NCBI RefSeq assembly: GCF_026155325.1
Contig: NZ_JAPFPW010000005.1
Coordinates: forward strand, 1 to 64,000
Reading direction: 5' to 3'
Origin: Desulfobotulus pelophilus
GTDB taxonomy: Bacteria > Desulfobacterota > Desulfobacteria > Desulfobacterales > ASO4-4
Length of the DNA: 64,000 nucleotides
Below the pieces are notes generated by a model. That model was not told the origin of the DNA and did no database searches. It saw only the letters and a program-made list of their open reading frames with translations. Positions 43,857 through 53,467 of this stretch are shown here, one piece after another (within the stretch, counting starts at the first letter, position 1; each line of letters opens with the position of its first letter). A program made the translations under genes and the position numbers.

Positions 43857-44747
43857 ATGACATCTTTTTCATCCAACAGGTGGCTGGGTTTGTTGCTTTT
43901 GCTTCCCACCCTCCTGATTCTTATCGTTTTTCTGTACACCCCCATTCTGGAAACCCTGCGTCTTTCTTTTTATCAGGTCAGTTTTCTGGGGCTCAGGGAA
44001 GAATTCTGCGGACTTAGCAATTACCGGGATCTTTTTTTCGAGCCGGGATATCGCAGAATGTTCCGAGCCACCCTCATATTTACCTTCTTTACGGTTACAG
44101 GCAGCATGGGGCTGGGTCTGTTGCTGGCGATAATGATTCATAATGCAGGGGCATGGAAAGGATTGTACCGGCTGTTTCTTATCTGGCCCTATGCCCTGTC
44201 ACCGGCCGTTGCGGGTGTGATTTTTTTGTTTCTGTTCAGCAATCAGGTGGGCATTGTTAATGCAGGGCTGAATGCTGTTTTTGGTCGCCATCCGGACTGG
44301 CTGGCCCGTCCCGGTCTTGCCATGGGTGTTGTGGTGGGTGCTGCTATCTGGAAAAATGTGGGCTATAATGTGATTTTTTATCTTGCGGCCCTTTCGGCCC
44401 TTCCCCGTGATGTGCTGGAAGCCGCACGTATGGATGGTGCCGGAATGGGTATGCGTTTTGGGCGGGTACTGCTCCCGCTCCTTGCGCCCATGACCCTTTT
44501 TCTTTTGGTGGTGAATCTCATGTATGCGGTGTTTGATGTTTTTCCCGTGGTGGATCTCATAACCCGGGGCGGGCCTTCGGATGCTACACTGCTCATGATT
44601 TACAGTCTGTACAGGGATGGTTTCGAGTTTCTTAAAACCGGCATGGCAGCAGCTCAGTCCGTTCTGCTGCTGGGAGCCGTAGCCTTCCTCTCCTTTGTGA
44701 AATTCAGAATCTATGGAAAGGGAATTTATTACGGAGGGAGGCGATGA
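43857..44747 (+). CDS. ugpA: Glycerol-3-phosphate ABC permease, first subunit
   Basis: A 296-residue inner-membrane permease of the MalF/UgpA class with six helices. The EAA loop is EAARMDGAGMGMRFGRVLLPLLAP, given here in outline (EAARMDGAG then LLPLLAPM). N-terminal NRWLGLLLLLPTLLILIVFLYTP is helix 1. Overlaps ugpE by four bases. The large gap after ugpB is unusual for this operon. Confidence 0.88.
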   Translation: MTSFSSNRWLGLLLLLPTLLILIVFLYTPILETLRLSFYQVSFLGLREEFCGLSNYRDLFFEPGYRRMFRATLIFTFFTVTGSMGLGLLLAIMIHNAGAWKGLYRLFLIWPYALSPAVAGVIFLFLFSNQVGIVNAGLNAVFGRHPDWLARPGLAMGVVVGAAIWKNVGYNVIFYLAALSALPRDVLEAARMDGAGMGMRFGRVLLPLLAPMTLFLLVVNLMYAVFDVFPVVDLITRGGPSDATLLMIYSLYRDGFEFLKTGMAAAQSVLLLGAVAFLSFVKFRIYGKGIYYGGRR

Positions 44748-45598
44748 GAAAGCAGGCTTTATTATTTTTACAAAATAATGCTTTCCATGGAAAGAGATGG
44801 ATACGGCATCTGGTACTGCTTGCAGCTGTTTTTGTGATAGCAGCACCTGTGCTTTGCGCATTGATTTTTTCTACCCAGACACCCGCTCAGATATTCTCTT
44901 ACCCCCCGAAACTTTCCTTTGGCAGTGCCGCCATTGACAATTACACCATGGCCTGGGAGACCTACAAGCTGGGCCTCTACATGAAAAACTCCCTTTTCAT
45001 TGCCGTGACCGTAACACTGGGGAAAACCCTTACGGCCTTTCTGGCTGCAACAGCCTTTGTATATCTTCGCCTTCCATTTCGGGGGTTTTTTTTTGCTTTT
45101 GTCCTTATGACCCTCATGATGCCAACGGAAATTATGATCATAGCCCTGTTTGACAGGATCACGGATCTTGGCTGGGCGGACAGCTATCTTGCCCTGACCA
45201 TACCCTTTATGGCTTCAGCCACCAGTGTTTTTCTTTTCCGGCAGCATTTTTTACAGATTCCGCTGGAACTTGTGGACGCAGCCAGGGTGGATGGCATCGG
45301 TCTTCCTTCTTTTATGATACGGATTCTTCTGCCCATGAGCCGTCATGTGATTGCCGCCATGGCCCTCATTGATTTTGTGTATGTCTGGAATCAGTACCTA
45401 TGGCCGCTGGTGATCATTCGTGACGGGTCCAGACAGGTGGTACAGGTGGGCCTGCGCATGATGACGGCAGGTCAGGATGCTACCCACTGGGGTGTGGTCA
45501 TGGCCGGTGCTGTCATCACCCTTGTACCGCCGCTTCTTCTGTTTTTTATCTTGCAAAAAGTTCTTGTGCTGGGTGTGGGGCTGGGTCAGGAAAAGTAA
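44744..45598 (+). CDS. ugpE: Glycerol-3-phosphate ABC permease, second subunit
   Basis: A 284-residue permease of the MalG/UgpE class: helix 1 at ~22-42, six helices overall, EAA-like loop DAARVDGIG then RILLPMSRHV, and the late FVYVWNQYLWPLVII segment typical of UgpE. Together with UgpA it forms the channel. Last gene of the organophosphate block; no terminator obvious after the stop, but the next gene is convergent. Confidence 0.88.
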   Translation: MRKQALLFLQNNAFHGKRWIRHLVLLAAVFVIAAPVLCALIFSTQTPAQIFSYPPKLSFGSAAIDNYTMAWETYKLGLYMKNSLFIAVTVTLGKTLTAFLAATAFVYLRLPFRGFFFAFVLMTLMMPTEIMIIALFDRITDLGWADSYLALTIPFMASATSVFLFRQHFLQIPLELVDAARVDGIGLPSFMIRILLPMSRHVIAAMALIDFVYVWNQYLWPLVIIRDGSRQVVQVGLRMMTAGQDATHWGVVMAGAVITLVPPLLLFFILQKVLVLGVGLGQEK

Positions 45599-45776
45599 GC
45601 CCCTGCCGTTCCTATGGTTAATGCAAAAAAGCTGCTGAAGACAACTTTGCCAAGTATATGCACCTTAGTTTGATTCATCTTTTTTTACCGGTGTGGGGTT
45701 TCTGTTCTGTCATGGTAATGACTTTATGGTTCATGCAGCCCTGTTCAAAAGGGTCTTCCTCATTGGTAAATTTTGC

Positions 45777-47477
45777 CTATCCTGCATGGAGGAGTGCTGG
45801 TTTCTGGTTGCCAGCCTGAATGAGGGTGTAGGACAGCTCCTGCATGGAAAAGGGTTTTTCCAGTATGAAGTGGGGAATTTTTTTATCTCGGATCCAGTGG
45901 GGGCAGCCTGTTGTGAGAAGGATGGTAAGGTGCGGGTACCGTTCCCGTATCTGGGAGGCCAGTGTCAGGCCGTTCATGCCGGGCATGCCATAATCCATCA
46001 GAATCATATCGGCAAAGCTGTTTTCACTGAGCCATGCCAGTGCTTCTGCGGCATTGGGAACGGCATGTACCCCGTAGCCCAGGGATCCTATCATTTCTTT
46101 GACTATCGTCAGCAAAGAACCATCATCCTCCACAAGGAGTACAAAACCCTTTCCGTGGCAGATGGGCTGTTCCATCGTTTGGCTGTTGCCTGCCTTTATC
46201 CCGGCATGGGGCAGTTCAACGCGGAACAGGGCACCGGTGCCCGGGCTGCTTTCCACCGTAAGCAGGCCTCCGTGTTCTTCGACCACCTCTCTGACAAGGG
46301 TCAACCCCATTCCATGTCCTTCCCGGTTGGCACGGGTGGTAAAAAAGGGTTCAAAAATTCGTTGGTGGATGTCTTCGGAAATGCCGTGGCCTGAATCTTT
46401 TACACAGATACCCACCCATTGTACCGACTCCTTTGTACAGCGTTCTATACTCAGATGAAGAATTCCTCCGTTATCTTCCATGGCGTGGCAGGCATTGGTC
46501 ATAAGGTTGATGAGAAGCTGATGAAGACGGGTAGGATTCCCATGAATACAGGCATCGGAAGCTTCATTCTGACAGCGGACAACAATATGGGCTGGAAGCG
46601 AGGCCCCGATGAGGCGCAGGCTTTCCGTGATCAGAGGTTTCAGGGAAAAGGTATGAAAGCCCTTTCCATCGGGTCTGCTGAAGTCAAGAATCTGCTGAAT
46701 CAAATCCTTTGCCCGGTGCCCTGCTGTGACAATGGTATTCAGATGGTGGGCCTTTCGTTTTTCATCCTCTGTCATGGCAGCCAGCTGGGAAGCACCTAAA
46801 ATAGAAGAAAGAATATTGTTGAAATCATGGGATATACCTGCTGTTATGCGGCCTAGTGTTGCCAGCTGGGAAAGCTCCTGAAAACGGCGTCTGATGATCA
46901 TGAGCTCATCGGATTTATGCTCTGCCAGTTTACGATATTGCGCATTTTCCGTATTCAAGCGTACTTCTTTTTCTGCATAATCGCTGATGTCCAGACCCAG
47001 TCGCCATTTTCTGCCAAAGATGGAAAGGGGAATCCAGCAGAGGGTGGTTTTCCCATGGGTGCTGATTGTATGGCCCTGAAGATCGGGCCTGATACCGGGA
47101 AACTGAGAGATAAAACTGCCTGAAGGGTTTTTCCCGACCGCACGGATGGCTGCCGGAGAAGCTTTCTGAATCCGGCCGTCTGGTCCCGTGAGCAGCAGAG
47201 CATGGTTTCCGGCAAGGAGACCTTTTTCCTGCTGCCGCATGGATGTAAGCCATCTCCGGATTCTCCTTTCTTTCCGGGCAAGAAGCCTAGCATTTTTCCG
47301 ATGATGGCACAGGGCCATGCCGTGATAAAAAAACAGCGGGCCAAGACCGGCGGAAATAAGCATAAAAAAACGGGCTGCAAAGGAAAGATGCCAATATTCT
47401 GAAAGAATGCCTGCTAAAAAAAGCAGAGCACCGGTCAGGGTGCAGCCCATGAGAAAGTTCCCGGATAAAAAAATCAT
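45777..47477 (-). CDS. Hybrid sensor histidine kinase with C-terminal receiver
   Basis: A 566-residue membrane kinase. Two N-terminal helices (~8-25, ~33-52), a PAS-like region (~85-170, LLLTGPDGRIQKASPAAI), HisKA with phospho-accepting H217 in GISHDFNNILSS, HATPase_c with NLMTNACHAM (N box), VKDSGHGISEDI, FEPFFTTR and GHGMGLTLV, then a receiver domain (LLVEDDGSLL, phospho-Asp in LMDYGMPGM, Lys in ILEKPFS). Build is that of NtrB-like kinases that signal through a separate regulator or phosphorelay. The start overlaps the GGDEF gene stop by four bases. Confidence 0.9.
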   Translation of the reverse strand: MIFLSGNFLMGCTLTGALLFLAGILSEYWHLSFAARFFMLISAGLGPLFFYHGMALCHHRKNARLLARKERRIRRWLTSMRQQEKGLLAGNHALLLTGPDGRIQKASPAAIRAVGKNPSGSFISQFPGIRPDLQGHTISTHGKTTLCWIPLSIFGRKWRLGLDISDYAEKEVRLNTENAQYRKLAEHKSDELMIIRRRFQELSQLATLGRITAGISHDFNNILSSILGASQLAAMTEDEKRKAHHLNTIVTAGHRAKDLIQQILDFSRPDGKGFHTFSLKPLITESLRLIGASLPAHIVVRCQNEASDACIHGNPTRLHQLLINLMTNACHAMEDNGGILHLSIERCTKESVQWVGICVKDSGHGISEDIHQRIFEPFFTTRANREGHGMGLTLVREVVEEHGGLLTVESSPGTGALFRVELPHAGIKAGNSQTMEQPICHGKGFVLLVEDDGSLLTIVKEMIGSLGYGVHAVPNAAEALAWLSENSFADMILMDYGMPGMNGLTLASQIRERYPHLTILLTTGCPHWIRDKKIPHFILEKPFSMQELSYTLIQAGNQKPALLHAG

Positions 47478-49312
47478 ACAACACCTTTATCCAAAATTGA
47501 TTCTCCCGGAGCGGAAATCTGTCTTCTGTCGCGGACCCAGGAATTTCCCTTTCGGGATTTAGCATATCCTTTGATCTGAGCCACACGGAGGCTGAGTTGC
47601 GAAGAATCCATGCCCGGATGAAACTGACAGTCCACAATCCCCAGAGAAATGGACACCATGGGAAACGGACAGACTGTTCCGTCTCTGGATTTACCCTGAA
47701 AAAAACCCTGATTACGAATGCCATCCGGATAGAGAACCTGCGTTTCTCTCTCAAATTTTTCCGTAAGATCCTTTGCAAAGGATTCCGCCTCCGCCGGATG
47801 GGTGAAAATGACAAAATCATCCCCGCCCACATGGCCGATAAAGGTATTTTTGCCGCAGCAGATGGATGCGCTTTCCCGTATCAGACGGCTTGTGAACATG
47901 AGCATACGGTCACCGGCCTCAAAACCGAAGCAGTCATTATAGGCCTTAAAGTGATCCAGATCCGCATAGATCAGACTCATGCGTACCTGATTCTGCCGAT
48001 ATTCCGCCATGTTTTTTTCAATGCTGGTATTACCGGGCAGACCCGTTAAGGGATTTGCTCCCCTTGCGGTTTCTACCTGAATCCGGGCCATGACATCCAG
48101 CAGACTGCGAATGGATACCGTTCCTTTATACAGGCCGTTTTCCGTAATCAGAATATCATCATAAAGACGTTCCGCAGAGCGGGACATGGCAGCCCGGGCC
48201 ACTTCATCCAGAGGTGTCCCTGCATCCCTGATCACAGGTTCCGTATCCATGATTCGGGCAACGCTTTTTTTCAGAAAAAGGGCATTGCCATAGGGCGAGC
48301 TCAAGTGGCGGTCCAGATGATAGCGCATGAGAAGGCCCACAGGGCGTTTTTCCTTCAAAAGGCAGATGCTGTCCGTTGGTGAACGGTTTTTCAGTATCCG
48401 GCTGATCTCTTCAACGGTATCCGATACCAGAGCCGTTATTCCAGGGCTGGCCAGATAACCGACTCCCGAACCCTGAGACCCGGGAAAAACCGACCATTCA
48501 CGGCTACTACCCCCACCATTTTCTTCAATATGATGAAGGGAGGGCAGGGATGACTCCGGTGCAATGGCAGCTCCCTGCATCAGTGAAAAACCCAGCTCTT
48601 TAAAATAACGCCGATCCTTTATCTTATGAATATGGATAACACCCAGAACGCATTGTATACGGCGACAGGCATCTGACAGCAGGCCCACCATCAGAGCCGC
48701 ATGATCCTGCCCAGATACATGTTGCTGGAACGCGGAGGATTCCAGAAGAAAAAGATCCGGTTGCAGACCTGCAAGGCGGAGCAGGGAAAGACCATTTCCT
48801 GCACCGCCGCAGATGCAAAGGCCAGTACCTCTTTCGGTATGTATGAAAAGGGCTGAAGAGGACATGTCTGTCAGGGTATCCAGATCTTCTTCATGAATCC
48901 CGAGGAGTATACGCCGGGAAGAAACCTTTTTATTCTTGAGGGTTGTTCTGAGACTTTCAGAAAAATCAACATGGGCCATACTCTCCGGATGCAGAAAAAA
49001 AACCAGCCTGCCTTCTTCGGGCAGATGGTGGAAGGCATCCAGAGCTGTCTCAAGAAGGCGGATGTCCTCCAGCAATACCTGCGCCTTCTGTTCCCCTGAC
49101 CTGTGCCTGTCTGAAAGATAATCTGAAAAGCTTTCTTTCCGGACAATCCACAGCCGGATACGCCCTGTCATATCATCGGCAATGGGAGAAAAACGGATAT
49201 CCGGTTGTCCTAAAAGATCTTTGACCGGAAGCGTGGGGGGATTTTCCGGTATCATGCCTTTGTTTTTTATTCCGGTAACAGGACCCATGGACAGAACCTC
49301 CTGATGTTTCAT
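47474..49312 (-). CDS. Degenerate EAL - CBS - GGDEF protein, diguanylate cyclase candidate
   Basis: A 612-residue cytoplasmic protein. Residues ~40-270 follow the EAL fold but lack the catalytic EAL (IADDMTGRIRLWIVRK in that place; LQPDLFLLESS in place of the usual LKLD), so it is likely a sensor. Residues ~285-410 form a CBS pair. The C-terminal GGDEF domain keeps LIYADLDHFKAYND and VGGDDF, so c-di-GMP synthesis is plausible. This order (EAL-CBS-GGDEF) occurs in a known group of signalling proteins. Coupled upstream of the hybrid kinase. Confidence 0.88.
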   Translation of the reverse strand: MKHQEVLSMGPVTGIKNKGMIPENPPTLPVKDLLGQPDIRFSPIADDMTGRIRLWIVRKESFSDYLSDRHRSGEQKAQVLLEDIRLLETALDAFHHLPEEGRLVFFLHPESMAHVDFSESLRTTLKNKKVSSRRILLGIHEEDLDTLTDMSSSALFIHTERGTGLCICGGAGNGLSLLRLAGLQPDLFLLESSAFQQHVSGQDHAALMVGLLSDACRRIQCVLGVIHIHKIKDRRYFKELGFSLMQGAAIAPESSLPSLHHIEENGGGSSREWSVFPGSQGSGVGYLASPGITALVSDTVEEISRILKNRSPTDSICLLKEKRPVGLLMRYHLDRHLSSPYGNALFLKKSVARIMDTEPVIRDAGTPLDEVARAAMSRSAERLYDDILITENGLYKGTVSIRSLLDVMARIQVETARGANPLTGLPGNTSIEKNMAEYRQNQVRMSLIYADLDHFKAYNDCFGFEAGDRMLMFTSRLIRESASICCGKNTFIGHVGGDDFVIFTHPAEAESFAKDLTEKFERETQVLYPDGIRNQGFFQGKSRDGTVCPFPMVSISLGIVDCQFHPGMDSSQLSLRVAQIKGYAKSRKGNSWVRDRRQISAPGESILDKGVV

Positions 49313-49603
49313 TACCCTGACACCTTTTATCCTCAGATTATGAGAATTGTGTTAACGGGAATATAAATTTCATCATGGGTGCTGTGGAAATCCTTGGTGC
49401 CCTGTCCAGTCCGCATACAGCCATTGGAAAATCATTTGAAACAGCACGGCTGTCTGCATTCATATTCTTTGTAAGCTGTCGTAACGAAATGAAAAAATAA
49501 TAAAAAATCTTGAGTGCTTCCGGCTTTGCTGGTATCAATAGCTTCCCTCTGAAAACTTTGTTTAGCGGGGAAACTTACGAACTGCTTATGTGAAGGATGT
49601 CCC

Positions 49604-50533
49604 ATGCATATTACCCCCCTTGCCCGTATGAAAGGCTGTGCGGTTATTACGGCCGTTGTTGTGTCAACCCTTATGCATTCTGCTCCCCTTATTGCCGTCA
49701 CTTTTGTGAAGGTGCTGGTTCCGTGGCGGATCAGCCGTCTTCTATGCACCCGTATTATTATTGGCATCAGTACGTCATGGATCCATGTGAACAATTTTGT
49801 TTTTTCACTTTTTCACAAAACCCGATGGGAAATCCGTGGCGGTGACCATCTTTCACCGGAAGGCTGGTACCTGGTTCTCTGCAATCATCAGAGCTGGGTG
49901 GATATTTTTGCACTCCAGAGAAATTTATGCGGAAAAATTCCTTTTCTTAAATTCTTCTTAAAACAGGAGCTGATTTGGGTACCTGTCATGGGCCTTGTAT
50001 GGTGGGCCCAGGATTTTCCCTTCATGAAACGCTACTCCAAGGAATACATTCTGAAAAATCCCCATAAAAAAGGAAAGGATCTGGAGGTTACCCGCAAGGC
50101 TTGTGAGAAGTTTCGCACAACCCCGGTGTCTGTCATGAATTTTGTGGAGGGGACCCGTATTACGGAAGCGAAACATCTTCGCCAGAAAAGTCCTTTTCAG
50201 AGGCTTCTCAGACCCAAGTCCGCAGGGACCGCCTTTGTCCTTTCCGCCATGGGAAGGGAGATGAACACCATCGTGGATGTTACCATTGCTTATCCCCAGG
50301 GTGTGCCGTCTTTCTGGCAGTTCATTTGTGGGAATGTCTCCCTGATTCGCATGCACATACGGACCCTTGCCATCCATGAAGGACTGCGGGGTGACTATTT
50401 CAATGACAGGGATTTCAGGGAGTCCTTTCAGAAGGAACTCAATACCATGTGGGCGGAAAAGGATCTTCTCCTTGGGCAGATGATGGAGCCTGTCTGGCCG
50501 GAAACAGAAGATGAAATGCAAAAGGTTGCCTGA
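49604..50533 (+). CDS. PlsC-type acyltransferase (YihG-like)
   Basis: A 309-residue membrane acyltransferase. An N-terminal hydrophobic region (~10-45) precedes the catalytic NHQSWVDIF (the HX4D motif) and FVEGTR (phosphate-binding). Sequence pattern and length are those of E. coli YihG/YihG-like lysophospholipid acyltransferases, which put specific acyl chains on lysophosphatidic acid. Might use unusual fatty acids, but a link with the distant PfaA locus is speculation. 291 bases upstream hold no gene. Confidence 0.87.
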   Translation: MHITPLARMKGCAVITAVVVSTLMHSAPLIAVTFVKVLVPWRISRLLCTRIIIGISTSWIHVNNFVFSLFHKTRWEIRGGDHLSPEGWYLVLCNHQSWVDIFALQRNLCGKIPFLKFFLKQELIWVPVMGLVWWAQDFPFMKRYSKEYILKNPHKKGKDLEVTRKACEKFRTTPVSVMNFVEGTRITEAKHLRQKSPFQRLLRPKSAGTAFVLSAMGREMNTIVDVTIAYPQGVPSFWQFICGNVSLIRMHIRTLAIHEGLRGDYFNDRDFRESFQKELNTMWAEKDLLLGQMMEPVWPETEDEMQKVA

Positions 50534-50690
50534 TGGTTCTGTTTTCCCGACTGCTGCGATGATATAGTACCTACCGTTCATCAGGCTGAGCGAATCTTTA
50601 TGGTTCGCCATAGCCGGGTGCAGGGGAGCCCTTTATCATGGCAGCAGGCCTGGTTTGCTGTCTGTATACCGGATAAACCAGGAGCTATGC

Positions 50691-52271
50691 ATGTCTATCC
50701 AGCTAGAACTAATTGATTTTATAAAAAAAACCCTTCCAGTTGAAGCCGATGACCCCAAGGCAGGTAAAGAAAGCGAACCTCTGTCTCCATCCGGTTTCGG
50801 ATCGGATGTCAGCCGGGCTGTTCATTCCGCTCTGATCCTTCGACCCATCTTTGAGCTGGAAGCCCGTCGTTTCGGTCAGGGTGAAGAAGAACTCAGCGGC
50901 GAGATCTGGATGCGGGTTGATCTGATGTGGACGGCATTTGCCATTCTCGATGTCATCTCAGAGCTGACCGAATACCAGATCGGTGTCACCCGCAGTGAAG
51001 TAACGCAAAAAATCCTTCCCCTCCTCCGTCAGCAGGTTGCTGCAGAAAACAGATTTTTCCCCGATGAAGCCCTTGAAGAAGTAAGCTCTAAAATTTTTGA
51101 CCATCTCACAAACAGAAACAACCGCTACCTTCCCTTTTCCTGTCCCTTTTTTGATGCCGATGCAGGACGCTACCGCACCCGCCGCTTCTGGCTCATCAAA
51201 AATGTCTATACGGGCGAAGGCAGCGAGGCCCTGTTCGCCCTCACGGAAGAAGGCTACACAGCCTATTTCGGCCTGCACGAAACCAGTGCCCTGGATGCTG
51301 CTGCCATCGGCAACCTGCGCATCAAGCTGCTCATTGAAAGGGGCAATCTGGATGATGCCATTGCCGTGGCCGAAACCAACCGAAGGCATTGCGCCCGAAA
51401 GGCAGGAGAAGTGAGAACGGTGCGCCGCCAGATCAGCCGGAACATCAAGTCCGTGGGTTTTGACCGGGTTCAGGCCCTGGCCGAAGAGGGTGTCAATCAG
51501 GTCATGGATATCCAGAAGGAAGGCAACCGTCTGCACAACCTTGTCATCGAAAACCTGCATGGCGGCGGATACAGGGGCCACAGCAGCACCCTTTACAGGC
51601 TGGCCGACAAGCTTGAAGGCTTAAGTAACCAGCTGATGAAGCTTTCTGGCCAGCTCCAGAGCCTGCCCGAAGACTACCAGAAACACAGCCACAAACTTTT
51701 CAGAAAAGAAGCCAGCGGCGTATTTCCCGGCATGGATGAGGTCATGGAAAGGATTTTTTCTCTGGATGAGGAAAACGCCGCCCGCATGGGGAAGGAATTC
51801 ATCGCCCGCATAAATCCTCCGGCACAAAGGCCTCTTTTTGATCCGGCATCGGTGATGGAAGCCTGTGAACGCGCCCTGGAGCGCAGGAATCCGCCGGGCG
51901 ATCAGACCCAGGTGCTCCTGGAGGTGGACGGCGAACCCCTTATATGCTTTCAGCCGGAACTGAATGAGAAAGTAATGCAGCAGGCCTTTCACCTGATCCA
52001 TCATCTCCTTGGCCGCAAAAAAGAGCTGAGACTGGGGCAGGTTCTGGAACAGGCCCTGACGGAGTCCGATGAAAGCCTTTTCCCCGTTGCAACGGCCATG
52101 GCCGTTTTTCAGTGCCTTGTGGAAAAACGCATTGCAGACAGATACGGCATCCATGTGGACATGCCCGACCCGCAAAGCCGCATCACCATGGATCTCGGAA
52201 GCGGAAGACGCTACCGGGGCCATGAACTGCGGCTGAGGCAGCGGGTTCTTTCCGGCAACCCAAGGGAATAA
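50691..52271 (+). CDS. jetA: Wadjet-like JetA (kleisin/MukF-like subunit)
   Basis: A 526-residue protein starting at ATG 50691 (CCAGGAG site). Assignment rests on operon order and shape: an N-terminal helical/winged-helix region (RAVHSALILRPIFELEAR, DLMWTAFAILDVISEL), a middle with ALTEEGYTAYFG, a long helical arm (RNIKSVGFDRVQALAEEGVN), and a C-terminal winged-helix-like part. In Wadjet/MksBEFG systems this subunit bridges the SMC heads. Cannot separate JetA from MksF by eye. The downstream jetB is separated by 400 bases, which hold palindrome copy B. Confidence 0.72.
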   Translation: MSIQLELIDFIKKTLPVEADDPKAGKESEPLSPSGFGSDVSRAVHSALILRPIFELEARRFGQGEEELSGEIWMRVDLMWTAFAILDVISELTEYQIGVTRSEVTQKILPLLRQQVAAENRFFPDEALEEVSSKIFDHLTNRNNRYLPFSCPFFDADAGRYRTRRFWLIKNVYTGEGSEALFALTEEGYTAYFGLHETSALDAAAIGNLRIKLLIERGNLDDAIAVAETNRRHCARKAGEVRTVRRQISRNIKSVGFDRVQALAEEGVNQVMDIQKEGNRLHNLVIENLHGGGYRGHSSTLYRLADKLEGLSNQLMKLSGQLQSLPEDYQKHSHKLFRKEASGVFPGMDEVMERIFSLDEENAARMGKEFIARINPPAQRPLFDPASVMEACERALERRNPPGDQTQVLLEVDGEPLICFQPELNEKVMQQAFHLIHHLLGRKKELRLGQVLEQALTESDESLFPVATAMAVFQCLVEKRIADRYGIHVDMPDPQSRITMDLGSGRRYRGHELRLRQRVLSGNPRE

Positions 52272-52392
52272 AAAATATACCGTCTGAGTAGCTTCAAAAG
52301 TTACTTTACGACAAGACGCCGCAACACGGCGTGCGTTGCAATTCAGTACCATTTGCGCTTGGTTAACTGCTACAACTGTAAGGCCCGTGCAC

Positions 52393-52623
52393 AGGCACCC
52401 GCGCTATTTGATCGTGACGCAATCTTATTCGTAGAGCTTCTTGTCCTGTGCGGAAGCGGCAAAAACTCCCCGCCACAGGCAGGATAAGCTTTTTGATTAC
52501 CATAGCTGGCTTGAGCACGCTGCCTTTGTGGCGGCTCAGACAGTTTGCCGCTTCTTTCGCACAGGTCTTCGAAGCTCTGATCCGAAACGATTGCAACGTC
52601 ACTTACAAATAGCCTGGGTGCCT
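52393..52623. repeat. Long palindromic dispersed element, copy B, between jetA and jetB
   Basis: 231 bp, the same length as the core of copy A (19457-19687), about 21 differences by hand count. The ends are AGGCACCC and GGGTGCCT, whereas copy A has AGGCATCC and GGATGCCT: one base pair changed on both sides (T-A to C-G). The segments GGAAGCGGCAAAAACTCCCC and its partner GTTTGCCGCTTC are unchanged, while the loop (~52498-52523) varies. Sits in the 401-bp gap 52272-52672, which holds no gene; it splits what is normally a tight operon. Confidence 0.85.
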
Positions 52624-52672
52624 TACACTGAAACCAAACAACTAAAATTACAGTGAAGGGTGCACCTTTTTT

Positions 52673-53467
52673 ATGGAACACCATACAGAATCCTTTCATG
52701 GGGCCAGCCGCCTGATTTATTTAAGCCTCCTATACAGCAGCGGCAGCCGCAGGGCCATGGCCCCCTTCAGTGCCGAGATGGCCGAACTCATCCAGCGTTT
52801 TCAGTCCCAGGACAGCTTCCGCCAGATGGTGGAAACGGGCCTGAAGGCCATGGAGCTGAGGCTCCTTGCCCTGGAAGACAAGGGCCTTCGCCTTTCCGCC
52901 CGTCGCTCGGACAGTTTTTTTGCAGCCACCCTCACGGATTACGGAAAACTCCTTGCCAGAAGCGACCTCAAGGCAGCGGAAATCCTTCCCGTTCACTGCG
53001 CCATTGCCACGGCCTTTTTCCCGACGGAGGCGGATCTGGATGCTCCGGTGGAAGACCTCGGTGCCATTGTCATCATGGATGTCATGGATATCCTGAAACG
53101 CTTTGCCCTTGCAGAATCCGCCCTGCCCGATGGAGAAACAAGGCTGCATCCCCAGGTGAAGAGCGTTGCGGAACGCCTTCGCCTTCTGCCCGAAGACAAT
53201 CCGGACAGACAAAGGGCGGGCAGCGGTTCAAGCTGGGTGGAAATGATTGCCATCGTACTGGATCACATGGTGGAAACGGGCTATCTGCTGGCCTTTGAAG
53301 AAACACCTGGGGAGGTGGAATACAGGCCGACGCCTGCCTATCAGACCGCCCTGAGGGAAGGTATTGTCTATGCTTTCCACGCCTTCCGGGATATTGTGAC
53401 CACCGCTCCCCTTCAGGAAAAAAAGACAGCCGGAAATGCGGCCGGGGAAGGGAAACCCCATGTTTAG
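52673..53467 (+). CDS. jetB: Wadjet-like JetB (KITE/MukE-like subunit)
   Basis: A 264-residue mostly helical protein with winged-helix character (ELIQRFQSQDSFRQMVETGL, LRLLALEDKGLRLS, then SSWVEMIAIVLDHMVETGYLL). This matches the small KITE-type subunit (DUF4194/MksE-like) of SMC-kleisin systems by position and look. The 3' end overlaps jetC by 8 bases, so the two are coupled. The start is uncertain: only AAGGG at a long distance precedes ATG 52673, and the ATG at 52757 (MAPFSAEM) is possible. Confidence 0.7.
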   Translation: MEHHTESFHGASRLIYLSLLYSSGSRRAMAPFSAEMAELIQRFQSQDSFRQMVETGLKAMELRLLALEDKGLRLSARRSDSFFAATLTDYGKLLARSDLKAAEILPVHCAIATAFFPTEADLDAPVEDLGAIVIMDVMDILKRFALAESALPDGETRLHPQVKSVAERLRLLPEDNPDRQRAGSGSSWVEMIAIVLDHMVETGYLLAFEETPGEVEYRPTPAYQTALREGIVYAFHAFRDIVTTAPLQEKKTAGNAAGEGKPHV

